From: Candidatus Geoarchaeota archaeon
GTDB taxonomy: Archaea; Thermoproteota; Thermoprotei; Gearchaeales; WAQG01
Direction: 5' to 3'
DNA length: 17,173 nucleotides
Assembly (NCBI GenBank): GCA_015520395.1
Contig: WAQG01000015.1
Coordinates: forward strand, 1 to 17,173
Part shown: piece by piece, positions 8,215 to 14,475 of the stretch
Position numbering within the stretch: position 1 is the first letter of the stretch
Layout: each line of letters opens with the position of its first letter
Translations under genes and position numbers: made by a program
The notes under the pieces: model-generated
Databases searched by the model: none
What the model was told of the DNA's origin: nothing
What the model saw: only the letters and a program-made list of their open reading frames with translations

Positions 8215-9150
8215 TCAGTATCTTGCTAAGCCTAGTACGACTTCTTTTTCCAGTCTACGGCCACCTCTATTGACGATCACCTTGACCCTATCACCAACCC
8301 TCAGCTTAAGTAGCTCGCTTTGAAGCTCCTCAATGCTTCTAATGGTTTTTCCGGCCATCTCAACTATTATGTCGCCCTTCATGATGCCAGCTCTGAGGGC
8401 TGGGCTATCATCAGCAAAGTCGAGAACCCAGACGCCCTTCTCGGTTGGCAACCGATAGTACCTCGCCATTGCCGGGTTCACCGTGACCCCCAGGATCCCA
8501 AGGGATGGGCGTAGAGGTCTCCCATATCTTATTATGTCCTCAGCAACCCTTCTGGCTATGTTTATGGGTATTGCAAACCCTATGCCCTGGGCGAAGGGTA
8601 TGACTGCCGTCGTTATGCCTATGACCCTGCCCGACGTATCCACAAGGGGCCCTCCGCTATTTCCAGGATTTATTGCTGCGTCAGTCTGGATCAGGCCCAT
8701 CATGACCCTCTGAGCCTTAACGTGGCGATTCAGGGCGCTTATTATCCCCACCGTCACGGATGGGCCCCCGGCAAGCCCCAGCGGGTTTCCGATGGCTATT
8801 GCGACCTGCCCGACCCTAAGCTTATCGGAGTCCCCGAGCTCCGCGACGGGGAGGTCTCTGATCCCTATCCTAACAATGGCTATGTCCGTCACCGGGTCGA
8901 CCCCTACTATCTTCCCGGAGGTCTGACGCCCATCGTGAACTGTCACGTAGACCTCGGAAGCCCCGCCTATGACGTGGAAGTTTGTCATGACGTAGCCACC
9001 CGGCATTACTATGAAGCCGGAGCCCACACCCCTGACGGGCTCCGCCCCAAAGAAGTATTCAACGTATCTGACAGTGCTTATGTGAACCACGCTTGGGTAA
9101 ACCTTCTCCACAGCCTTAACTATTGCCTCCTCAAGCCCGAGCAGTGACAT
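8215..9150 (-). CDS. HtrA/Deg-type serine protease with one PDZ domain, cytoplasmic
   Basis: This 311 aa trypsin-fold S1C protease has a C-terminal PDZ domain. Counting from the ATG at 9150, the catalytic triad is H59 in TNFHVIG, D89 in DPVTDIAIV and S165 in GNSGGPL. The oxyanion/substrate strand TAVIPFAQGIGFAIP follows, and the PDZ domain covers about residues 215-305. The open frame can be extended to a TTG at 9177. A TATA-like TTTATTTTG at 9175-9183 overlaps that TTG and is centred 29 bp before the ATG, so a near-leaderless start at 9150 is preferred. No hydrophobic signal or anchor is visible, unlike bacterial DegP/DegS, implying protein quality control inside the cell. Similar signal-less members are known in Crenarchaeota. 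Confidence 0.93.
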   Translation of the reverse strand: MSLLGLEEAIVKAVEKVYPSVVHISTVRYVEYFFGAEPVRGVGSGFIVMPGGYVMTNFHVIGGASEVYVTVHDGRQTSGKIVGVDPVTDIAIVRIGIRDLPVAELGDSDKLRVGQVAIAIGNPLGLAGGPSVTVGIISALNRHVKAQRVMMGLIQTDAAINPGNSGGPLVDTSGRVIGITTAVIPFAQGIGFAIPINIARRVAEDIIRYGRPLRPSLGILGVTVNPAMARYYRLPTEKGVWVLDFADDSPALRAGIMKGDIIVEMAGKTIRSIEELQSELLKLRVGDRVKVIVNRGGRRLEKEVVLGLARY

Positions 9151-9174
9151 CAATATAGAACTACTGCGTCTAAG

Positions 9175-9183
9175 CAAAATAAA
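9175..9183 (-). promoter_or_regulatory. TATA-like box of the HtrA gene
   Basis: TTTATTTTG on the minus strand is centred about 29 bp upstream of the ATG at 9150. This supports a nearly leaderless mRNA and excludes the TTG start at 9177. Confidence 0.5.
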
Positions 9184-9313
9184 TGTTCGAGATTTTTATG
9201 GCCAGCTAGGCCTGGAGAGGTCCCTTAAGGGGCTTCTCTTATTGATAATAGTTCTTACAACTGAAAGGGGTGATGGCCCATCCCGTGTATGCTCACTGCT
9301 GGGTATGCGCAAA

Positions 9314-9351
9314 CCTCCCCGCAGGAACCCTCGCATTTAAGGGCGGGGAGG
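9314..9351 (+). mobile_element. Solo IS200/IS605 right-end / omega-RNA-like hairpin, no TnpB nearby
   Basis: A perfect nested hairpin is present. The outer stem is CCTCCCCG (9314-9321) with CGGGGAGG (9344-9351), there is a six-base left bulge CAGGAA, and the inner stem is CCCT (9328-9331) with AGGG (9340-9343) around an eight-base loop. It is followed by AGGTCA. The arrangement of CCCCGC, GGAACCCTCGC, a loop, AGGGCGGGGAGG and GTCA closely resembles what I recall of the right ends of archaeal IS200/IS605-group TnpB elements. There the same sequence forms the 3' end of the omega-RNA and the next bases act as guide. No TnpA or TnpB reading frame is in the window, so this is either a relic or a stand-alone non-coding element. 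The assignment rests on memory of the motif, not on a search. Confidence 0.5.
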
Positions 9352-9410
9352 AGGTCATCACACTGATGGAGCTCTCCCTATAAAGGTTTGTAGTGGTGGT
9401 AGATCAACAA

Positions 9411-9417
9411 TTATATT
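9411..9417 (+). promoter_or_regulatory. TATA box of the glycoside-hydrolase-like gene
   Basis: TTATATT is centred 26 bp before the ATG at 9440, implying a leaderless mRNA. A second TATA-like CTATAAAGG lies at about 9378-9386. Confidence 0.5.
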
Positions 9418-9439
9418 CCTAAAGCAGTATCACCATGAT

Positions 9440-11491
9440 ATGAGGCCCTGGCTACCTGCCCTGCTGGCCTTAATCGTCTTTATAACCGCTCCTTGGCAGA
9501 CCGCGCCTCCAGGAGATGTAGTTGGTGTTGAGGATGCGAGGGCGTTTCTATACTCCTTGACCTACTATGGGTGGCTGAATACTTCCGATGTCCATCTCCA
9601 TAGGTTTGACCTGCTTATACTTGACGGCACAGACGTCACGCTGGTCGAGCAGTACGATTTCGTCGAGATGGCCAGAGAGGGTGGAGCGGAGGTCTACATG
9701 TATTTGAGTGAGGCAGATAGGCCTGTCGGTTTGGGGAGCAGCTACAGGGTTTGGGTTGCCGAGGGTGAGGGCCTTCTGAATGAGAGGGTCTTGGGGTGGA
9801 GGAAATATGTTATGGAACTTATATCGAGGTATTCTGGAAGGGTGGATGGAGTTTTTCTCGACGAGTGTGACCCAGCCTACTTCACCGATGATCTGAACCC
9901 ATCAAACCCGCTGGTCAGGGCCTTTGACGAGAGCCTTAGGCTCTTCGTCTCCCACGCTCACAGTCTGGGCCTGAAGGTCTTCATAAATGGGGTTAGGGCT
10001 TATGCCGGGTATGGAGACTACTACCTTTGGGAGTCTTGGGGTTCCACGTGGAGGGATGGGAGATATAGATATGTCTCGGACTTCTTCAAGCTGGCCGAGG
10101 CCAAGAATCCATATGACTGGATTAACGGATATGCCAAGTGGAGGTATTTGAAGGAGCATGGCCTCTTAAACAGGACGATAGCCCACAGCTATGCCGACCC
10201 CTCAGATCTAAGCATGATAATGTTCGACTACCTCTTTGCCAGGGCTATGGGGCTGGCCGGCTGGAGCTTTGCGAACATAGAGAACTTCGCTATGGGCGGC
10301 GGCCTTCCCCCAATGCCCATCATCCCCCTAGGGTCGCCAATAGATCCCCAGCCAAGCATGGAGTTGGAGAGGGGAGTGGTTTCCAGGGCCTTTACGGGGG
10401 GGATCGTTGAGGTCTACGTGGGGAAGGGGGAATATAGGCTCGAGCTCCCATACAAGCTGGAGGCTCGCAGCATAGCTGTGGACGGGGATCTGTCCGACTG
10501 GGAGGAGAACATCGGCTGCGCCCCCGGTGGCAGCGTGGCTGGTCTCGACATAGCGGGGTGCGGCTACCTGGGGAATGGGCACCACTCCTTCTTCTACATC
10601 AAGGTTAGCGAGCCTCTCGAGGGGAACGGATGGTGGATATTCATAGACCACGATCTGAACCCGGAGACGGGCTACAGGAACCCCGACATAGGAGTGGTTG
10701 GGGCGGATTACCTCGCCGAGATATACCTGTCTGGGGGAGGCATGGTCGGGAGATACAACGAGAAGACTGGGTGGTTCGACTCGGAGGCCTTCATATACGT
10801 CTCGGTAGGTGGGGGCGGGATGGTCGTCGAAGCCGCGTTACCCGGCAGGTACATAGCCCTCGAAGGCTCACGCATATGGTTCGCAACGATAACCAGGGAC
10901 TGGGAGCCGGGGGACGTGGAGCCAGAGGGGGGAGTCGAGGTTCGCCAAACATTCCAGCCGATACCCCCCGTCTACTACTCCAGAAGGTTCTGTGAGAGGC
11001 CCGAAGACCTCCTAGCGTGGGGACGGTTCACGAGCGGGGGTGGGTACGCCATAGAGCTGAACGGCTCCCCACCCAAAACCATAAAGCTCTTCCTAAGAAT
11101 AAGTCCGGACACCGCCCTGGTCAAGATGGATTCAACGTTCCTGAGAAGAGTAGGAGACTGCGGGTCGCTGGACATCGGCAGCTGGTGTGTTAAGCCCCAC
11201 AAGGACGGCTTATTCCTCTACACCCTAGCCATCGGCGGTAGGGGGGAGGTTGTGATCGAGCCTGGAGGAACCACCGTCACTCAAGCCTCTCCGGGCAGCT
11301 GGACCTCCCAGCAGGGCACGGAGACAAGCGTAAGAACCACTTTTACGACCACGGCGACTGGAACTCCAACATCGGCCAGTGTCACCACGGTTGAGGGGGT
11401 TACCAGGTGGATGTATATAGTCGTGGTGATTGTTGTGGTTCTGGGGGCTGCCGCCCTGGTGGCTGTGGAAAGGTTTCTTAAAAGGACTTGA
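9440..11491 (+). CDS. Secreted, membrane-anchored TM1410/GH114-like glycoside hydrolase with DOMON/CBM9-like module
   Basis: This 683 aa multidomain surface protein starts with a signal peptide at about residues 1-21. At 25-290 there is a TIM-barrel related to the TM1410/endo-alpha-1,4-polygalactosaminidase group. Its markers are FDLLILDGTD at 56-65, AEVYMYLSEAD at 83-93, the acidic block DGVFLDECD at 136-144, KVFINGVRAYAG and LWESW with E198. From about 344 a beta module begins IAVDGDLSDWEE and continues WWIFIDHDLNPETGYR and GVVGADYLAEIYL, a DOMON/CBM9-like signature found in surface glycan-binding proteins. A further beta-rich stretch runs to about 610, followed by a Thr/Ser-rich linker (about 612-655) and a C-terminal transmembrane helix (about 657-677) with FLKRT at the inside. 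D141 and E198 are plausible acid residues by position, which is inference. The substrate is probably an extracellular or cell-surface polysaccharide. Confidence 0.82.
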   Translation: MRPWLPALLALIVFITAPWQTAPPGDVVGVEDARAFLYSLTYYGWLNTSDVHLHRFDLLILDGTDVTLVEQYDFVEMAREGGAEVYMYLSEADRPVGLGSSYRVWVAEGEGLLNERVLGWRKYVMELISRYSGRVDGVFLDECDPAYFTDDLNPSNPLVRAFDESLRLFVSHAHSLGLKVFINGVRAYAGYGDYYLWESWGSTWRDGRYRYVSDFFKLAEAKNPYDWINGYAKWRYLKEHGLLNRTIAHSYADPSDLSMIMFDYLFARAMGLAGWSFANIENFAMGGGLPPMPIIPLGSPIDPQPSMELERGVVSRAFTGGIVEVYVGKGEYRLELPYKLEARSIAVDGDLSDWEENIGCAPGGSVAGLDIAGCGYLGNGHHSFFYIKVSEPLEGNGWWIFIDHDLNPETGYRNPDIGVVGADYLAEIYLSGGGMVGRYNEKTGWFDSEAFIYVSVGGGGMVVEAALPGRYIALEGSRIWFATITRDWEPGDVEPEGGVEVRQTFQPIPPVYYSRRFCERPEDLLAWGRFTSGGGYAIELNGSPPKTIKLFLRISPDTALVKMDSTFLRRVGDCGSLDIGSWCVKPHKDGLFLYTLAIGGRGEVVIEPGGTTVTQASPGSWTSQQGTETSVRTTFTTTATGTPTSASVTTVEGVTRWMYIVVVIVVVLGAAALVAVERFLKRT

Positions 11492-11520
11492 ACTCTGAGG
11501 TCAACATGGTTTTGGGTGAT

Positions 11521-11534
11521 GGAGCACTGGCTCC
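11521..11534 (+). terminator. Small hairpin downstream of the hydrolase gene
   Basis: GGAGC-ACTG-GCTCC is a perfect five-base-pair hairpin 29 bp after the stop codon, but no T-tract follows directly. A terminator or processing role is only possible. Confidence 0.2.
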
Positions 11535-11559
11535 CTTGGTGATTCCTTATTAGCCACGC

Positions 11560-12042
11560 CTACAAGTTTGAGCATATCTCAGCCATCCCCCCACTATAAA
11601 ATATGCTGGTAACCATCCCCACGCCACGCCTCTCAGCAACCCTTTCAATAGACCTAACCAGTCTCTTCCCCTCCAGGATGGTGTTGTAGGGACACGCGAA
11701 GTAGCATATCCTACACCCGGGGTGTATCCGGGGAACCAGAAGCAGCCTCTCATCCCCAGTCATTATTATAGCGCCCTTCCCGCAAAGCCTGGCGCAAACC
11801 CCACACCCAGTACACGTTAGACATATCGAAGAACGGCGTCATGACGTATGTCCTCACGAATCCCAAGCTCAACCCTCAAAGGCATATGCTCATTCGGTAC
11901 CCTCATATCCAGACCGGCGAGCACGAGTTCCTCTCCATCGACAGGAGAATCGCCAGGTTCACAGCCACATTACTTCCCAGTCCCACCCTTACCGCCAGTA
12001 ACGGCTACTGCTCCACGTCACAATACCGAGTCTTAGACCCAT
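11560..12042 (-). pseudogene. Decayed MinD-type ATPase with inserted ferredoxin domain (COG1149-like)
   Basis: No intact frame exists, but the minus strand reads through a recognisable family in pieces. They are ATG GGT CTA AGA at 12042; AVAVTGGKGGTGK (Walker A of the MinD/NBP35 group, TGGKGGTGK at 11973-11999); after a frameshift, NVAVNLAILLSMER; after another, EELVLAGLDMRVPNEHMPLRVELGIRED (the switch-I-like DxDxxxPNxH region of COG1149); then the ferredoxin part CTGCGVCARLCGKGAIIMTGD and GCRICYFACPYN. The frame ends at a TAG at 11560, well before the second half of the ATPase. There are at least three frameshifts or in-frame stops, no start codon in the ferredoxin frame, and the first cysteine of the second cluster motif is replaced. 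Intact relatives are cytosolic iron-sulfur ATPases of uncertain role. Confidence 0.72.
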
Positions 12043-12076
12043 CCAAAACCTTTCCAGTAAGCTAGGAAAACAGGGG

Positions 12077-12194
12077 TGGTGCGGGGGGTGGGATTCGAAC
12101 CCACGACGGCGCTACCGCCACGGGATATCCCATCCAACCCCAGGGCCAGCGGATCTTAAGTCCCGCGCCTTCGTCCTGGCTCGGCCACCCCCGC
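12077..12194 (-). tRNA. tRNA-Leu (anticodon TAA) with a 28-nt intron at 37/38, CCA encoded
   Basis: This is a class II tRNA on the minus strand with acceptor GCGGGGG (12194-12188) pairing CCCCCGC (12087-12081), discriminator A at 12080 and encoded CCA at 12079-12077. The D-arm is GCC...GGC and the T-arm GTGGG-TTCGAAT-CCCAC. The anticodon stem CGGGA only pairs if the segment between G37 and A38 is removed, since TCCCG lies 29-33 bases on. Exon 1 is 12155-12194, the intron about 12127-12154, and exon 2 is 12077-12126. The anticodon loop is C-T-TAA-G-A. The long variable arm folds as GGCG-GTAG-CGCC. Intron ends carry ATCC and GGAT, which can pair as the central helix of a bulge-helix-bulge splice motif. 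Exact cut sites are ambiguous by one or two bases. Confidence 0.93.
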
Positions 12195-12493
12195 ACCAAA
12201 CAGTAATATGTTAAACAAAAAGAAAAATGTAGCCTCACGGAAAGAGCTGTGCCGGATAAGGGATCGGCTAAAGACACAAATTCACCTTTCAGGGCCAAAC
12301 TTGACAAGACCGTTTACCAACCATCCTAAACGTTTAAGGGGCGGGGCAATACTCTTAAGGAGTAAAGGCTGCTCCATGAAGACTCAAAAGCTTTCCATAA
12401 CTGAAAACTGCGAATAATCAGACAAGGAAGAGAAGTGTAAAAATTAAATTACAATTAGAAAGCGTTGTGGAATGGGTGGAGATCAGAAAACCT
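12195..12493. other. Gene-free stretch between tRNA-Leu and the C/D sRNA
   Basis: I see no convincing gene here. Frames of 69-81 codons exist on both strands but have no Shine-Dalgarno site and unlikely composition. A TTTAAC-type sequence at about 12216-12223 sits 25 bp upstream of tRNA-Leu and may be its TATA box. The segment near 12330-12350 (TTTAAGGGGCGGGGC) faintly resembles the IS605-like hairpin at 9314-9351 but does not form the paired stem. The right part (12420-12470) is A-rich. Confidence 0.4.
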
Positions 12494-12547
12494 TTTCAGC
12501 GACCAGAAACCTCATCACCTATCGGCCAGGGAGTTCAATCATCATCT
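12494..12547 (-). ncRNA. Box C/D guide sRNA
   Basis: The minus strand has all four boxes at archaeal spacing. Box C ATGATGA is at 12545-12539, a 13-nt guide follows, D' CCGA is at 12525-12522, a 3-nt spacer follows, C' GTGATGA is at 12518-12512, a 12-nt guide follows, and box D CTGA is at 12499-12496. C, C' and D match consensus exactly; D' has one change. A TATA box (TTTAAA, 12571-12576) lies 26-28 bp upstream of box C. Such RNAs bind L7Ae, Nop5 and fibrillarin and direct 2'-O-methylation of the base paired to the fifth nucleotide upstream of D or D'. The predicted targets are CGACCAGAAACC (D guide) and CCAGGGAGTTCAA (D' guide), so methylation should fall on the fifth base of each. I could not place them in rRNA or tRNA without a search. 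Confidence 0.75.
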
Positions 12548-12570
12548 ATATCTAATATCGTCTATTGGGG

Positions 12571-12576
12571 TTTAAA
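12571..12576 (-). promoter_or_regulatory. TATA box of the C/D sRNA
   Basis: TTTAAA on the minus strand is centred about 27 bp before the predicted 5' end of the sRNA near 12547. Confidence 0.55.
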
Positions 12577-12749
12577 GATGTTTCTGCTGTATCAGCTTTG
12601 GCTTCACTCTCCCTATGCGGTGCCCCCCGCCTTGATGGATTGAGGACGCTGTCAAGTTTAGGTGTCCTGACTATGATAGCGATATGCTTTGCTTCGTCAG
12701 ATCTTAACCTAATAGATTAGTTGGCGTCTTAAGATGCGAACAAAGCGAA

Positions 12750-13496
12750 ATGCAAATAAAGCTTAATGGTTACTGGTTGCCTGCGGTGAATGTTGAGGGA
12801 GAGACCTACGACTATGGGTTAATTCTAAATGGGGTTTTCTCTCTGAGGGTTGGCCTGGCTGTTGAGCTTGCTGGTTTGATTATAGCCCTTGTCACCGACC
12901 TTGGGGTCGCCAGCTATGGTGTGTGGCTGGCTCGAAGGTACCGTGAGGTCGCGTTATCGTTTATGGTGCCGTCGGTCGTGGTGGACGGGGTGTTCACCCT
13001 GCTATTCTACTACTTCAGTTACCTGGGGTTCGGGCGCCTCTGCAAGGTTTATGCTAGGGCTGAGGACTTGTTCTGCCTGATGGAGAAGGTCTCGGCGGCC
13101 ATGATGATCTGGGCCGCGGCCTCGACGACCCTATTCTCGCTGATCCTAAATTCGACAAGGGTGAAGACCACCTATGCTGGGGTTCCTGTGCCTCCCGGGT
13201 TTGTGGTGGGCGGGATACTGCTAGGCCTAGTCTCCCTCTCCGTAATGGCGGCCCACTACTACTCCCTGGGGAGGATCGGGGAGCTCCTGGAGGTTGAGAG
13301 GCCGCAGATGGGGGCTAAGGTCGGCTACGCCTACCTCCTATTCGAGTTCCTATCAACGGTGTTCGGTATATTCTCAGCAATCCCACTAATCCTCTTCATA
13401 GCGGCCTTCTACCTCCTCTACAATGGGCTGAAGACCGCTGAAGAATCCGTGGAGAGACTGAAGTTCTGGGCTGAATATCAAGGGGGACATGTTTAA
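12750..13496 (+). CDS. Multi-pass membrane protein of unknown function
   Basis: I do not recognise this 248 aa protein. It has about five or six hydrophobic segments, at about residues 37-60, 70-94, 115-134, 150-172 and 193-226, the last long enough for one helix or a hairpin. They are joined by short loops with basic residues (ARRYRE, STRVKTTY). The N-terminal 25 residues are polar and the C-terminal tail (EESVERLKFWAEYQGGHV) is charged. Three cysteines cluster at 98-109 (RLCKVYARAEDLFC) and could be functional. Codon use resembles the neighbours. The ATG has no clear Shine-Dalgarno site, so the start is uncertain. It stands alone between non-coding regions, so context gives no clue to function. 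Confidence 0.75.
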   Translation: MQIKLNGYWLPAVNVEGETYDYGLILNGVFSLRVGLAVELAGLIIALVTDLGVASYGVWLARRYREVALSFMVPSVVVDGVFTLLFYYFSYLGFGRLCKVYARAEDLFCLMEKVSAAMMIWAAASTTLFSLILNSTRVKTTYAGVPVPPGFVVGGILLGLVSLSVMAAHYYSLGRIGELLEVERPQMGAKVGYAYLLFEFLSTVFGIFSAIPLILFIAAFYLLYNGLKTAEESVERLKFWAEYQGGHV

Positions 13497-13510
13497 GGAG
13501 GATCTTGCTC

Positions 13511-13560
13511 AGGCCCGCGGATTTAGCTCATCTATGTCGCTCGTCCCATCCTCATCATCG
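13511..13560 (-). ncRNA. Candidate box C/D sRNA between converging genes
   Basis: The minus strand has box C ATGATGA at 13558-13552 and box D CTGA 39 nt later (at about 13513-13510). The C-to-D distance equals that of the well-formed sRNA at 12494-12547. TGC before box C can pair with GCA after box D as a short terminal stem. The internal boxes are poor (GCGA for D', TAGATGA for C') and the second guide would be 15 rather than 12 nt. A TATA-like TTTTAGAG lies about 27 bp upstream, inside the 3' end of the neighbouring gene. Confidence 0.35.
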
Positions 13561-13572
13561 CATCATCTAGAT

Positions 13573-14430
13573 CTATTGAATGAACTCTAAAATTTTTCTT
13601 ACCGCCTCGTCGTAGGCTTCCATAAGGCCTCTCATGGTTCTTAGCATGCTTGTGGGGAGGGGCTTCACCCGGGCCTTATCTATAGGCTTTATAACTCCGT
13701 GGATGTCGCTGTAAACCTTTGTGTATGGGTCTCCGAGCACCTTTAGGGCGTTGAAGAACATTTCAGGCTCATATATCAGGACCTCCGGTGGGGCGGAGAC
13801 AGCCACAACCCTAGCCTCCTCCACGCCCGGCCACGGATAGACCGAGTCATTAAAGCTCTCAACGACCACCTCCTCAACTCTCCCCCTCAGAACCTCGAAA
13901 CAGCTATTGACCGCCTCAAGATAATACCTAGAGTGTAGCTTCAGGTACTCCTCGAGGCTTGAAACCTCGAATAGCTTTTCAGCCCTGCCTGAAAGTTTCT
14001 TGAAGAGCTCCTCTGCCCCTAGGAGGCGGGGCAGCCCCCTCCCCCTGTAATAGATGATGTGTTTGAGCCCGTCTCGGCAGATAGTGAAGCGGCCAAGGAC
14101 GAACAGCTCGTATGAGAGGGGGGAGTAGGCGATCCTCTGGGCCCTCGTCTCACTCAGTATGGGGACCGAGAGGAGGACGTCCGCCGGGTTTACGACCTCT
14201 ATGGGGGTGACCCTGCCGGACGCCATCCAAAGCCTGTAGGCGTCCATCCCGAAGAGGCTCCCCCTTCTTAGAGACTTCAGGTAGGACTCGTACTGCCACC
14301 AGAGGCTGTGGCCAGCCAGGGGTTTGAATCCCCCAGCCTTTACACCACTAGCCCTTAGGGATCCTATCAGGGCCAGTGCAAGGGATGTTTTTCCCGAGTC
14401 CTGTGGATAGGCGCCCGCCACGAAGATCAA
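13573..14430 (-). CDS. P-loop protein of BioD/CobQ-like type, function unknown
   Basis: The 285 aa protein opens IFVAGAYPQDSGKTSLALALIGSLRASGVKAGGFKPLAGHSLW. This is the P-loop plus following strand of the dethiobiotin-synthetase/cobyrinic-acid-synthase group (SIMIBI class), where a GKT loop is followed by a GFKP strand. The Walker A loop is unusual: Y8 stands where the first glycine is expected, and the loop is one residue longer than in BioD. The rest (VEEVVVESFNDSVYPWPG at about 195-212, then VVAVSAPPEVLIYEP) fits the second catalytic strand (VVEG/ESF) and nucleotide-binding core of the same fold. No BioD substrate-binding signature is clear, so biotin synthesis is not claimed. It likely starts with TTG at 14430 and lies 45 bp downstream of citrate synthase in the same direction. 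Confidence 0.75.
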   Translation of the reverse strand: MIFVAGAYPQDSGKTSLALALIGSLRASGVKAGGFKPLAGHSLWWQYESYLKSLRRGSLFGMDAYRLWMASGRVTPIEVVNPADVLLSVPILSETRAQRIAYSPLSYELFVLGRFTICRDGLKHIIYYRGRGLPRLLGAEELFKKLSGRAEKLFEVSSLEEYLKLHSRYYLEAVNSCFEVLRGRVEEVVVESFNDSVYPWPGVEEARVVAVSAPPEVLIYEPEMFFNALKVLGDPYTKVYSDIHGVIKPIDKARVKPLPTSMLRTMRGLMEAYDEAVRKILEFIQ

Positions 14431-14475
14431 GGCTATGAGAAAAATTTGTGAGGGGGTTGAAAAAATGTTTCTCCT

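Noticed and set aside
12300..12360. A second IS605-like right end (TTTAAGGGGCGGGGC)
   Set aside because: It shares a few bases with the hairpin at 9314-9351, but the left half of the stem (CCCCGC) is missing, so no fold is supported.
12208..12417. 69-codon plus-strand frame downstream of tRNA-Leu
   Set aside because: It has no Shine-Dalgarno site, no domain and a random-looking composition.
12563..12719. Possible 51-codon plus-strand peptide ending FASSDLNLID
   Set aside because: Only a TTG start with no Shine-Dalgarno site is available, it overlaps the sRNA promoter, and the LDGLRTLSSLGVL stretch is too short to assign.
13514..13545. tRNA-like start GCCCGCGGATTTAGCTCA on the plus strand
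   Set aside because: It resembles a tRNA 5' end, but there is no T-arm and no matching acceptor 3' strand downstream.
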